A DNA stretch of 64,000 nucleotides from the NCBI RefSeq assembly GCF_040712315.1, contig NC_134017.1, forward strand, positions 19,684,001 to 19,748,000, written 5' to 3'. The number at the start of each line of letters is the position of its first letter. Positions within the stretch are counted from its first letter, which is position 1. Positions 48,334-60,097 of the stretch are shown one piece after another. A model generated the notes under the pieces. It worked only from the letters and a program-made list of their open reading frames with translations, was not told the DNA's origin and did not search any database. A program made the position numbers and the translations under genes. Origin of the DNA: Castanea sativa (Eukaryota > Streptophyta > Magnoliopsida > Fagales > Fagaceae).

Positions 48334-48632
48334 CTATTCCATGACAAAAAGGGGGAGATGGTCCATGATAGGGGGAATGTAATGATAGGGGAAGAAAGAG
48401 CTAGATTGAAGGGAGAGCTTTGGAGATCAAGATAAAAAGCACAATATTTTGTTATTTGGATATTTACATTGCTTTCTTTTAAAGCTTTAAAGTACTCTAG
48501 TTTAAAACTTCAGTTTATATTTAGTACTTTGTTTTATGTATCTTTGCTTGTGTAGCTTTTTAAACTACTTTTAGATTAATGCATACATTATCTTTAGTAC
48601 AACACACTTGTGCCCTTGTTGGATCTTGTATC

Positions 48633-50191
48633 TAGGGACAGACCCAGGTGGGGGCCTAAGGGGGCCCGGGCCCCCCCTGAGCCCAAAAAAAAAATTTTGT
48701 TGTATGTAAAATTTTCAAAAAAAAATAAAATAAAAAGGGGCTTAGCCCCTTGATTTTTATTCAGGCCCCCCTCACCTTATCCATTTCTATCCTAGGTTTC
48801 CAGCCCAAAGGCAAGAGCCCATGAAAACCTTAAAAAAAATGTAAAAAAGAAAAAAAAAAAAAAAAACCCAACAGCTCAGTCACTCCAAAACCAAACGAAA
48901 ATATACAGCCACGCAAAGGAAAAAAAGAAAAAAGAACAAGAAAGAAAGGGAGAGGTAAGAGACCTACTATGCCATGACCGTGTGACACCGCCGCCCACGC
49001 CGTGACGCCGCTACCTAGTACCCACACTGCCGTCAGCTGTCGCATACCCAAACTAGAAATGGCCACACCAACGCCGTCACCACGCCACGCGAGACCCATC
49101 TTGCCACTACCGCCGATTTCTCGATCTGCCCAGCTCAGCTTTGTTGCTCCACTGCTCCAGCCTTCACAGTTCATAAATCATAGGTATTTAATCTATCCTT
49201 TGCTTCAAAACCTAATATAATGTTTGTGAATCTTAGAATCTAAAAAACTATGCTTGTGGACTTGTGGTGTTTGTGTTTTTACTAATGAGTGATGAACTGA
49301 TGTAGGTGATTCCGTGATTGTGAATTGAATCTGTGACTCTGTGTTTGTGGTTTTTGGCTTTGTGAGTCTATGACTCTCTGTGACTCTGTGTTTGTGGTGT
49401 TAGGCTTTGTGACTCTGTGTGTGTGACTCTCTCTCTTATATTATATAGATAAGAGAGATAGAGAGAGAGAGTAGAGTTTGTAGAGAGTGGTCTGATTAGA
49501 GAATATTTCAGTGTAGTATTTTGTTTGTTTATTCTTTGTTGACTGGTTGTTGGGTAATAACAAGGAAAAGTGATAGGAAAAAAAGAAAAGAAAAGAAGGT
49601 AAAGTTAAGAAAAGTTGTTGTTAGTAGTGTAGAATAAATTTATAGTGTCAATGGTGGGATTGGGTCAGTGTCTGCGACTCTAAAATATGGAGAAAAGACA
49701 AAGAAAAAGAAATAAATAAAGGCAAAGGCCAAAGACAAAAGAAAAAAAATATATCATATAAATTTAATATAGAAAATTGTCACACAAATTTAAGAAAATA
49801 GCAGTGATTCGCTTGCGCACATTGTTAACTCATAATGCTAAATTAGATAAATTTATGAATTGAAAAGAAGTGAAAAATATATATGATTCTTATTTTAAAT
49901 TAGTAACAACAACCGTAGATGATTTAGTTTGGATTCAATCGTAGATGATTTTGAAGATTTGAAAGAGCGTCGAGCTCCCTTTTCATAGATGACTGTATTA
50001 AGAAGCAATAGTGTTCGTGTCTTTTGTTTTTGTTGGTAGATGATTGTATCTTAATATATTAAGAAACAATGATTTTTGGGTATTTGTCTTGATTGATAGT
50101 TTATTAATACTATATGGATGCGTATTTGAAAATAAAATTTCGCTTATCTTCGCCCCCCCCCCCCCAACTTGAAATCTTGGGTCCGTCCCTG
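48633..50191. mobile_element. hAT-like non-autonomous DNA transposon
   Basis: A 1559-bp insert between ORF2 and the 3' LTR of copy 3. Ends are TAGGGACAGACCCAGG and, inverted, CAGGGACGGACCCAAG, a typical hAT terminal repeat. The 8-bp target duplication is CTTGTATC (48625-48632) and CATGTATC (50192-50199), one mismatch. C-tracts flank both subterminal regions. There is no transposase. Confidence 0.88.
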
Positions 50192-50613
50192 CATGTATCC
50201 TTAATGCAAATACTTTGGTGTTTTGCATTGGTTATGTGTTTGGACATGCAATTGATTTTTGCATTGCTCTTAATTGAATTACGTGTCTGGATGATCATTT
50301 ACTATTTAAATGTTCATTGTAGTCATTCTTTAATGACTATTCTTGTATGATCAAGTTATGCTTCATAGTTTATATCTTGCTTATTACCTTGATTGCATTT
50401 TACTTGTTCCTATACATACTTTGTATTCAACTTGTCATAAGCTTAATGAAAGTTTTGTTTGTGTGCGAGTGTTTCAGGATATAGGTGTATACGTGCAAGT
50501 ACTTCACAGCTTCTAAATTAGGTGTGAGTGAGTTTTACCATTGTTCCTAAACTCATGTTTAAGTTTAGAGTCTGTCTTAGGGGTTTTGTCACGAAATAGC
50601 CAAAGGGGGAGAT

Positions 50614-51659
50614 TGTAAAGTTGTTATTTACAACTATTTTGTGTTGGCTTTAATTCCGTATCAAATTTGATTGTAATTTTGCTCAATCATGTTTACCCTG
50701 TATTTTATGTGGGATTTCATTGTATGGGTTGTGCATGAGAGAGAGTGTGAAGATTCAAGCTTGCATTGAAGGAGTGGTTTTCACAACTATCTCGCGAGTA
50801 ATTTCCCGCGAAGTAAGCCACATGAAGAGCACATGACTGGAATGCGAAGAGTCATGACAATCTGGTGATAGCTGGTTTTCGCGACTATGTCGCAGGTAAG
50901 GTCTTCCCGCAAAACATTTTGTTTTGCTATTTTGGCTTATCTACTCCACCATGTCTTCACCCACACTATATATACCCACATTACCCACATATTTTAAGGA
51001 GTACTTTTCAGAGAGAAAACTCTAAAAAACACACTTGATAGTTATAGATTCTTATACCCACAATCATCTACACAATCCTTTGGTTTGCTTCATACTCCTA
51101 CCTCTCTATATCCATATCCTTGAGAGGTTGATAGCCCGAACACTTACCACACCCAATCTGAGTGTCAAGTGAGGTTTTGGTGTTGTTGGGAAACATTGGA
51201 AGAAGCTAAGCTTTGGAGGATGTAATCGGGCGCATTGCGGGATCTAAAATGCTAGACAAGACACGGTTCCGAGAAGCCTTGTTGGAGTAAGAGCCTGGAG
51301 GGCTTAGGTGCACTAGGTAGATTATACTTGGAGGGTCTCTTGCTATTCATGTATCTTAACTTATTGTCTAGTGGATCGATTTACCGCTTGGAAGGTGAGA
51401 GAGAGGTTTTTCGCCGAGTTCTTCGGTTTCCTCTTCTATAACACATCGGCATATTATCTTGTGTTTGCATTTCTCTTCCCTGCTCTTTTAGCTTTTATTT
51501 TACTGCTAGTATTTGTTGAATATGGCTTAGAGTAGTTTTATTGTTTGCTTGCATTTACTCCCGCACTTAGTTTAAGATAAAGTAAAATCAATCGAGTCAT
51601 AATCTTTTAATTTAGGGTCTGAACAGCTCTTGTGTTGTTAACACAAACCTGAGCTTTCA
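50614..51659 (+). repeat. 3' LTR of copy 3
   Basis: 1046 bp, TGTAAAGTTG to GAGCTTTCA, preceded by AAAGGGGGAGAT. It contains the CTCGCGAG-type array (about 50780-50920) in its first third and the TATATATACCC region after it. Confidence 0.9.
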
Positions 51660-51945
51660 CTTATAAACTGGTCCAAAACCACCCACTCCTAAGTTATTTT
51701 CAGTTGAGAACTTGTTTGTAGCACTAGTAATGCTTTCAAAGCTGAAGATTTGCAAATCAGTGGAAGGCAATGCATTACCCCCAAATTCTTGTACTAGCAT
51801 CTTTTGTTTCATTTTTATCTTCCCTAATTAACATACACAAAAAAGAAGATTGTGAAATTTTCTTACTAATGGATCATTTCTAATTAACATAAGTTACATA
51901 CCAATAAAATATGTAGTAGGAGATTACCTTTGCTTTGTAATTTTC

Positions 51946-53035
51946 TGTAAGATTGAATTTATTTAATCATTTTGTTGGTTTTATTCCGTGCCAATTTGCT
52001 TGTAATTCAGCATTTAGATACTCTTGTATTTAGGTGGGAATTATGTAAGGGTAGTGTGTGAGAGAGTGTGAAGAAAAGCTTAAGAGTGTGTACTCAAGTA
52101 GTGGCTCGTGACTGGACCTCACGACTGGTTCGCGACTAGCAAGCCGCCAAAAAGGTACACGTGTGAAGCATGCAGGGGGAGCTGAAGGGTCATGCCAGTT
52201 GTCGCAATACAGGACAAAACCTCCAACTGGCCAGGCAGTTAGCTCGCGACTCGTTCTAGTCGCGAGCTCGAGTCGCCAGAATGCCCTGTTTGGCTAAAAA
52301 TGACCTTTCGCATTCCAAAGACACACCAATATAAATACCCCTTATACCTATGTTTTGTAGAGAGCTCCCAGAGAGAATTTTGAGATAGAAACCCTAGAGA
52401 ATAACAAGATTTACTCATCCATAATCTTTATCCTTTGATTCTCCAAATTCCTTTACTTTCACCCTCTCCATTTTTAAATCCTTGAAAGGTACATTTTAGC
52501 CAAATCATTTTCTCATCATACCCATATTTGTGAGAAGGTTATTTGGTGCTTGAGAAGTAGTTAGGAAGGGACCAATCGATATTGGTTGATGCTATGGGCT
52601 ATAGCAGAATCTGGTAAGCTAGAGAAGACAAAGGTTCGGCGTAACCTTGTTGGAGCAAGAAGCTTGGAGGGCTTAGGTATACTGGGTAGATAGGGCTTGG
52701 AGGGTCTTCTGTTGTTCATGTATCCCAACTTCATTCTCTAGTGGATTCTTGACCGCTTGGAGGGCGGTGGTGAGGTTTTACGCCGAGGACTTCGGTTTCC
52801 TCTTCGATAACACATTGCTATGTTGTCTTTGTGTTTGCATCTCTCTTCCCTTAATCTTTACCTTTTACTTGCTGCTGTGGTTGTGATTAATTTTGGTTTA
52901 GATTGTTTTACCAATTCTAATTTTGCTTATTTTCATATTCTGCACATACATTGTTAGATAATAAGCTTGTGTTGGTAATTTGTAAATTAGGGGTCTAAAC
53001 GTTCTAAGGTGTTTTTCACACTTTTTGAACATTCA
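51946..53035 (+). repeat. 5' LTR of copy 4
   Basis: 1090 bp, TGTAAGATTG to GAACATTCA. The U3 array of GCGACT and CTCGCGAC motifs spans 52104-52277, followed by the TATA box TATAAATA at 52330-52337. Confidence 0.93.
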
Positions 53036-53079
53036 ATTGGTATTAAAGCGGGTGCACTTGCTGTGGTTTAATTACCTAA

Positions 53080-55076
53080 ATGCGATCCTTGACCCCGTTT
53101 GAGATGGATCGATCTCAATCCCTCAATGCTCCACCATATTTTGGTGGAAGCAACTATGCTTTTTGGAAAGTTCGCATGAGGGCATTCTTGTGTTCAATTG
53201 ATGAGATTGTTTGGGATGCTGTAGATGTTGGATGGACTAGTCCAGAAGCCACTAAATCCACATGGGATAAGGCAGCACTTGCGGTAGCCAATGCAAATAG
53301 CAAGGCACTGAATGCTATTTTTTGTGGTGTTTCTCCAGATGAGTTTCACAGGATCTCTCACGTAACAATTGCCAAGGAGGCATGGCAAATATTGGAGACC
53401 ACCTATAAAGGAACAAAGAAAGTCAAGGACACTAAATTGCAGATGCTAACCACTCGATTTGAAGAGTTGAAAATGAGTGACGACGAGTCATTTGAGTCAT
53501 TCTATGGCAGGTTAAATGAGGTAATTATCGGCAAGTTCAACTTGGGTGAAAAGATGGAGGACTCAAAGATAGTGAGGAAAATTCTTCGATCATTGCCGGA
53601 GAGCTTTCGTGCGAATGTTACAGCTATTGAAGAGAGCAAGGACCTTGATGATATCAAAGTTCAAGAATTAGTTGGCTCACTTCAAACTTATGAGTTGTCA
53701 TTGCCATCACAAAAGAAGAGCAAATCACTTGCTCTAAAGACAATCAATGAGAGGGTGGAAACTCACGACTCATCGGATGAGGATAAGGTCAAGAAAGATG
53801 TAGCATATCTTGTAAAGAATTTTCGAAAGTTCTTGAAATTCAAGAAGAATGGAAAATTTGCTGAGAAGGGAAAATTCCCAAGTTTCGAAAAAGATAAAAA
53901 GGAATTTAAGAAGAAAGATGGAAAGGAGTTTCAATCCTCTCAAGGAATCACATGCTTCGAATGCAATGGATATGGACATATCAAGAAAGAGTGTCCCAAT
54001 TATTTGAGAAGGAAAGGCAAGGTGTATGCCACCACTCTTAGTGATTCCAACTCCTCTTATTCAGATTTAGATGAAAGCTGTGATGGACAGAGAAACTTCT
54101 TTGCATTCATGACCATTGCTCATGTGGAATCTTCAGATGATTTAAGTGTGTTGGTGAAAAAGCTTGGTGAGTACATTGAATTGGAGTCGGTGGGGATAAC
54201 AGAAGAATCCGATGATGAGGAAAATGAAAGAGATGAGGGACTGCAAGAGACCAATAACTTTCTCCTTGAGAAGACCGGTGAATATGCAAAAGTGGCTAAT
54301 GCGCCATTAAGAAAATGAAGAGAGCAGAGCAAGACTACAAAAGTCTTTTAGTTCGATACAAGGAGACTAAGTGTGAAGTTGAGACATTGAATGGAGAGCT
54401 GACCGAAGCCTACTCAAAGATAAAATTTCTTGAGCTTGAGGTGGTTCAAGCTAATGCTAAAATAAAGCGAGTCTCCTCCAAGAAGCTTGATGAAATGCTT
54501 GCTCACCAAAAACCTTTTTCTAACAAAAGTGGATTGGGATACTCTAGAGAGAGTAGTTCGGTTGCTAATATCTCCAAGTAAATGAAATTTGTGAAAGCTA
54601 AGGAACAAGTGGTAGAAACTTCTGTTGTTGAGAAGGTGAAGCTAGAAAAGAAGCGGAACGTGACTGACCAAAGGTTTTTGACTAAGCCACCTAACCAATC
54701 AGTGGTCGTACCTAAGGGCAAAGGGAAATCTCTCCCAAAGTCACAAAGAGGTCCTAGAACTCAACATTTTTGTCATCACTGTGGAATTTCAAGACACACT
54801 AGACCAAATCGTCATAAGCTCCAAGCATTAAAGAATTCAAGTAGTCAAAGGTCGAGAGGACCAAGACATGGCAAAGGAAATTAGACTGCTGAGCAACCTA
54901 AAGGTCAAGAAAGTAATCTACAAATGAGGGATGTGATGAAGATGATTGATGCTTTCACCACCTGCTTAACAAGCTTCACCAAAAGGTTCAAAATTCAGAA
55001 CAATGGAATCCAATCCTCTGAGGATGTCACCCCAAACGCAAGTGTTGTGTGGGTGAAGAAGGGTACTCATGCATAA
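53080..55076 (+). pseudogene. gag of copy 4
   Basis: Copia gag starting MRSLTPFEMDRSQSLNAPP (an internal ATG at 53104 is the other candidate start). The N-terminal 400 residues are open: YFGGSNYAFWKVRMRAFL, the gag core (EFHRISHVTIAKEAWQILE; VRKILRSLPESF) and knuckle 1 CFECNGYGHIKKEC. A 1-nt deletion near 54312 shifts the frame to the coiled-coil segment at 54315. Stops follow at 54579 and 54882. Knuckle 2 reads CHHCGISRHTRPNR, with the last zinc-binding Cys changed to Arg. The original end SVVWVKKGTHA is at 55076. It is the best preserved gag here. Confidence 0.92.
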
Positions 55077-56560
55077 GCATTATAACATGACCATGCATTA
55101 ATACTTCCTATGTTTTGTGACTTTGTTTGGTTGTGTGCTTTTTGTTATCATTCCAACATGTGTTGAAATTTTTTTTTTGTTTGCTTCTTTTTGCTTTGAA
55201 TGGCTTTAAATTCTTGTGTTTTGATCAATCTTTTCTTGCTTTTATGTCAAAAATCCAAAAACACATAAAAAGTAAAAAATTCAAAAAGTTTGATCAGCAT
55301 TATTGTGTTTTGTCACAAGCATATTTTACCTTGTACCTTTGTACTAATGGCTTTGTGCATTGTCGAACGTAGTTTGTTCTTTATACACTTGTATCATTGT
55401 GGGATATATCTTGAAATCTGTGTGATTGTTGTAAATAGATCTTCAAACTTGTCATGAATGATTAGTCAATGGTTTTGTTGATCTTGAAACTTGCATAGAC
55501 TTGTGCCTATATATCTTCCCACTCTTTTATTTTTTTTATATAGTTCAACAAATGTAATTCTCAAAATGAAAAGAGATATTGAGCTGCAAAAGCCTTTGCA
55601 CATACTATTATTAGACTAGGAAAAAGGGAAAACGACTTTTGTGAAAAATTGTATGATGCCCAAAAAGCCAAAGGCTTGCTCATCAAATTGAAATATCAAA
55701 ATTTCAAGCATCGATCTCAAAATGAGATGTATTGATTCAAAAAGATCAAATGTTATGATGTAAATGGAGCCAAATGAAAAGTTTCAAACTAATGTTATCA
55801 AATTTTGTTGGAGGTCATATATGCACATTTCTATAATTGAGATGGATCACTTCTCCTCATGCTAATTGTGTATGCCTTAGTTGAATTGATCATTGAAACT
55901 TCACATTAGATTAAAGACTATCTCATCTTTGGTACCCACACACATCACACATGTCTATATTCAATAAATGTCTTATTCATTTGTGTGATTGTACATGATT
56001 AAACATGTTGTACATGCTCAAGAATATGTTGATCAAACACAAGAAATTTTTCTAGTATTTTATTTGTTTTTGGAAAGTATTTTTGTTTTGAAAAATTTCA
56101 AAAATCCTGTTTTGGCGACTTGCCTCGCGGATCAAGTTAGTCACATGCCTCAGTCGTGAGCTTACTCAGAAGGTTTTTGCAACTCCCTGGCAGGTCAAAG
56201 TCTCAGTCATGAAAAAGACTTAGAAATTTTTTCGAAAATCTGAGTTTTTGAATTTCCCGCGACTCAATTTGGCGACTTGTTCGCGAGTGGATGCTTCAGT
56301 CACGAGTTTACTCAAAAAGTTTGGCGACTCTTGTCGCTACTTACTCGCGGGTGGAAGTTCCAGTTGTGAAAAACACTTACCAAAATTTTCAAAATTTTTT
56401 CTCAAGGGTTTTTGGCAACTTATCTTGGCGACTTGTTTGCGACTCAATCCAGTCACGAAAAATGCGTGATTTGCACTTTAAGGACAGGTTTTAAAACTTT
56501 TTAGTTTTCCCTCGAACATTTTTTGACTGTTCATTGTCTTCTCTCTCACAAAATCACCGC
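55077..56560 (+). other. Non-coding internal block of copy 4 with GCGACT motif array
   Basis: No ORF with similarity. The first 1 kb aligns by eye with 42476-43600 of copy 3. The last part (56113-56465) is an array of GGCGACTTG, TCGCGAGTGG and CAGTCACGAG motifs of the kind in this element's LTR U3. This suggests a regulatory block ahead of the ORF2 leader. No clear TATA box follows it in this copy. Confidence 0.6.
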
Positions 56561-56619
56561 GTTTCTCCATCAAAACCTCCATTTTTCTTCATCATCTCAA
56601 CTTCAAACTTCAAGAAAAG

Positions 56620-57162
56620 GTATGGGTTTTCTAACTCTCTCTAAATATTTCATGTTTAGAGACTTGATTTCTTGGATTTTGGGTTATTGTTAAGTTTTGA
56701 TACGTATGATGATTCAAATATAGTTTGGGTATAATTTCTGTTGAATCTGCTTGAATGGGTTTTGATGGTTTTGATAATATGCTTCTTGAGTATGTTTATT
56801 GTTTAGAGCTTTGTTATGCATATCATACTCATTGGAAAATGTCTTGTAGACATGTTCTTGAGTTTTTAGGGTTTGTGTGAGTTGGAATGATTGTGAATTG
56901 TCTTTGATATACACCGATTGCCTATTGCATATCTGCCTATGTAGTTTCCATTTTGCCCTAGGCCATCCATAAATGTTTTGTACTCACATGCACAGAGTCG
57001 TGTTCTGTTCTTTATTTATTTTTTATTGTCCAATTGGTTCTGAATTGTGTTGTAGACTGAATCTTTGGTTTAATTCTTTTTGGTGCTGCTAACTTGGTAC
57101 TAATTGTCGTGTTATCATATGTGTGCTCTACTTTTGTGGTCTTTGCTGGTATGGTCTTGCAG
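56620..57162 (+). other. Candidate 5'-UTR intron of ORF2 in copy 4
   Basis: Donor AAAG|GTATGG at 56619/56620 and acceptor GGTCTTGCAG ending at 57162. The ORF2 ATG starts at the very next base (57163). The leader before it is CT-rich and includes CATTTTTCTTCATCATCTC. Length 543 bp. Confidence 0.55.
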
Positions 57163-58226
57163 ATGACTCCTACAAAGAAGAAGACCACTACAAAGAAGGG
57201 TGACAAGAGGATGAAAATGGTCAATTCAAAGTTCAGGTCTACAAAACACTTTGAGAGATACACTCAATTCTACTTGAAGGCACCCATCATCTAAGAAAGA
57301 TTTGTGGATTTGGTTGATTTGAAGGACACTTTCATTCCCAGTTGTTTCCAAGACAGAGGTTGGGATAAGCTACTGAGTGATCTGCCTAGGGTATGTGAAT
57401 CTCTGATTAGAGAATTCTATGCTAATGCTGTGGTAAGAGAGGATGAGATCAACTATTGGATATGAGGACATGAATTAAACATAGATCTGGATGATATTGA
57501 TGATATTGATGAGGTACTGGGTTTGAGGAGCTGGACCATAATTTCACACACTACAAGGACAAGATGCTCTCCATAGAAACTATCTAATCTCATATTGGTG
57601 GAGTTAGAGAGGGGAGATGTCTCAACACTACTGCTTTTCCAGCTGACATGAGATGTCTTACAGTGATCATGATGTTCAACTTGTACCCAGTAAAGAAGAT
57701 GACCACCATTAATAATGCTAGAGGCATTTTCCTCATAGAGCTCATGGAGAACACTTGCATTGATATCAGTGCTCATATCTTCAACATTATTGCTGATGAG
57801 ACAAGAACCACTTCAAGGGCAAAGCTAATTTTCCCTAGTCTACTCATGCGACTCTTTCGAGCAAAGAGGGTGGAGATTCCTCGAGAAATCAGTCTCATGT
57901 CTAGTCCTCCAGCTTTAAATACTTTAACCATTACACGGATCAAAGTTCGTCTTCCAGGTGATGAAGAAGAGGGTGCTCAGGAAGAAGGAGAACCAATGGT
58001 GACTAAGACAGAAGCTGAAGGACAACCATCAAGTTCAAGAGGCCATGGTAAAAGAAGCAAAGCTTCATCATCCTCTGCAGTACCTCCAGATGCACTCCAG
58101 ATCATCCTTGAAAGGATTGATGGACTCTGAAATGTCCAGAATGAGCAATCTGACATGTTGGCTGCTATCCAAGAGCAGACGAACCTACTTTCAACAAAGT
58201 TTGACAGTTTTACCACCCCACAGTAG
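57163..58226 (+). pseudogene. ORF2 of copy 4: putative plant transposon protein domain
   Basis: Starts MTPTKKKTTTKKGDKRMK, a strongly basic N-terminus. The domain shows RGWDKLLSDL, CESLIREFYANAVVREDEI and, after a frameshift near 57560, LTVIMMFNLYPVKKMTTINNARGIFLIELM. A Glu-rich linker and GHGKRSKAS come next, then a coiled-coil end (ILERIDGL; SDMLAAIQEQTNLLSTKFD). Stops at about 57292 and 57463 and one after IDGL disable it. It aligns in order with ORF2 of copy 3. The family has no established biochemical function. Confidence 0.8.
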
Positions 58227-59010
58227 TCCTTTGGCCATTCCGATCAAAAAGGGGGAGGATTTTGAAGAAGAAGAAGGGGTAGCTCTTGAGGGGGAGCAAG
58301 CCAAAAACTTCTTTTTAAGCATTTTACTTCATGTTATCTATGGTTTTTGGGTGTTATGTTTTGGATATTTTTCATTATGGGTTTGCTAAGTACTATGCTA
58401 AATACCTTGGTTAATTACTTGGTTTAAAACTCATGGATATGGTTTTAATACTTTGGTTAACGTTTATGAGGCATTTTGGTTCATATATATATAAGATGAT
58501 ATTTAGTATTTTATTTTGTACCTATGCTTTGTGGCTTAGTACTTGCTGTTAATGTTATGCATTTCTTTAAATACATCACTCTTGTGCATTTGTTGGATTT
58601 CATATCCTTGATTCAATTACCTTGTGTTATTGTATCGGTTGAGTGTTAGACATGCAAAAGATTCTTTGCATTGAGCTTATAAGCTTGCATGTTCGGATGT
58701 TCATTCCTTGTGTGAATGATCATTGTAGTCACTATTTATAGTGAGTGTTCATTTTGGTCAAGCCATGTTTTACTGTTGATTATTTATTACTGCTTGTTCA
58801 CATTATGCCTGCTCCATATGCATTTCAAGTTTTCTGCTTATAATGATCGTATTGTGTTGTTGTTTTCAGGATATACTTGTTCGAATGGTTCAAGAGCTTC
58901 ACAGATTCTAGAGTTAGGTGTGAGTGAGTTTTGTTCAACTGTTCCCCACTTACATGTTAAGTCTAGAGTTTGTTTTAGGGTTTTGTCACGGAATAGCCAA
59001 AGGGGGAGAT

Positions 59011-60097
59011 TGTAAGATTGAATTTATTCAATCATTTTTTGGCTTTATTCTGTGCCAATTCGCTTGTAATTCAGCATTTAGAAACCCTTGTATTTAGGTG
59101 GAAATTATGTAAGGGTAGTGTGTGAGAGAGTGTGAAGAAAAGCTCAAGAGTGTGCACTCAAGTAGGGGCTCGCGACTAGCTCGCAACTGGCAAGTCGCCA
59201 AAAAGGCACACGTGTGAATCATGCAGGGAGAGCTAAAGAGTCACGCCAGCTGTCGCACTACAGGACAAAACCTCCAGCTGGCCAGGCAGTTAGCTTGCGA
59301 CTCAAACTCGCGACTCGTTCCAGTCGTGAGCTCGAGTCGCCAGAATGCCCTATTTAGCTAAAAATGACCTTTCGCATTCCAAACACACACCAGTATAAAT
59401 ACCCCTTATACCCATGTTTTGTAGAGAGCTTCTAGAGAATTTTGAGAGAGAAACCCTAGAGAAAAACAAGATTAACTCATCCACAATCTTTATCCTTTGA
59501 TTCTCCAAATTCCTTTACTCTCACACTCTCTATTGTTAAATCCTTGAGAGGTACATTATAGCCAAATCATTTTCTCACCATACCCATATCTGTGAGAAGG
59601 TTATTTGGTGCTTGGGAAGCAATTAGGAAGGGACCAATTGATATTAGTTGATGCTATGGGCTATAGTAGAATCCGGTAAGCTAGAGAAGACAAAAGTTCG
59701 GCGTAACCTCATTGGAGCAAGATGCTTAGAGGGCTTAGGTACACTGGGTAGATTAGGCTTGGAGGGTATTCTGCTGTTCATGTATTCCAACTTCATTCTC
59801 TAGTGGATTATTGACCGCTTGGAGGGTGGCGAAGAGGTTTTATGTCAAGTACTTCGGTTTCCTTTTCGATAACACATTGCTGTGTTGTCTTTGTGTTTGC
59901 ATCTCTCTTTCCTTAATCTTTACCTTTTAATTGCTGATGTGGTTGTGATTAATTTTGGTTTAGATTGTTTTACCAATTCTGATTTAGCTTATTTTCATAT
60001 TCCGCACATACATTATTTGATAATAAGCTTGTGTTGGTAATTTTTAAATTGGGGGTCTAAACATTCTAAGGTGTTTTTCACACTTTTTGAACATTCA
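59011..60097 (+). repeat. 3' LTR of copy 4
   Basis: 1087 bp, TGTAAGATTG to GAACATTCA, matching 51946-53035. The kinase transmembrane exon resumes after the TTTTC duplication. Confidence 0.94.

Larger units (their letters stand above)
39986..51659 (+). mobile_element. Copy 3: pol-less LTR element with three secondary insertions
   Basis: An element of a second, related family. The partial 5' LTR (39986-40504, missing about its first 530 bp), primer site TGGTATCAGTTCGG at 40507, gag, non-coding region, ORF2, polypurine tract and complete 3' LTR (50614-51659) are all visible. It carries a Harbinger-like element, a probable solo LTR and a hAT-like element. The right end abuts the last codon of a kinase exon. 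The expected target duplication there would be CTTAT, but the left end is lost, so it cannot be confirmed. No pol sequence is seen. Confidence 0.88.
51946..60097 (+). mobile_element. Copy 4: pol-less LTR element inserted in a kinase exon
   Basis: A complete 8152-bp element of the copy 3 family. The perfect target duplication TTTTC lies at 51941-51945 and 60098-60102. LTRs are 51946-53035 and 59011-60097. The primer-binding site is mutated (TGGTATTAAAGC at 53038), and the polypurine tract AAAGGGGGAGAT precedes the 3' LTR. It encodes gag and ORF2 separated by about 2 kb without pol. It is the most complete member of this family in the window. Confidence 0.94.
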
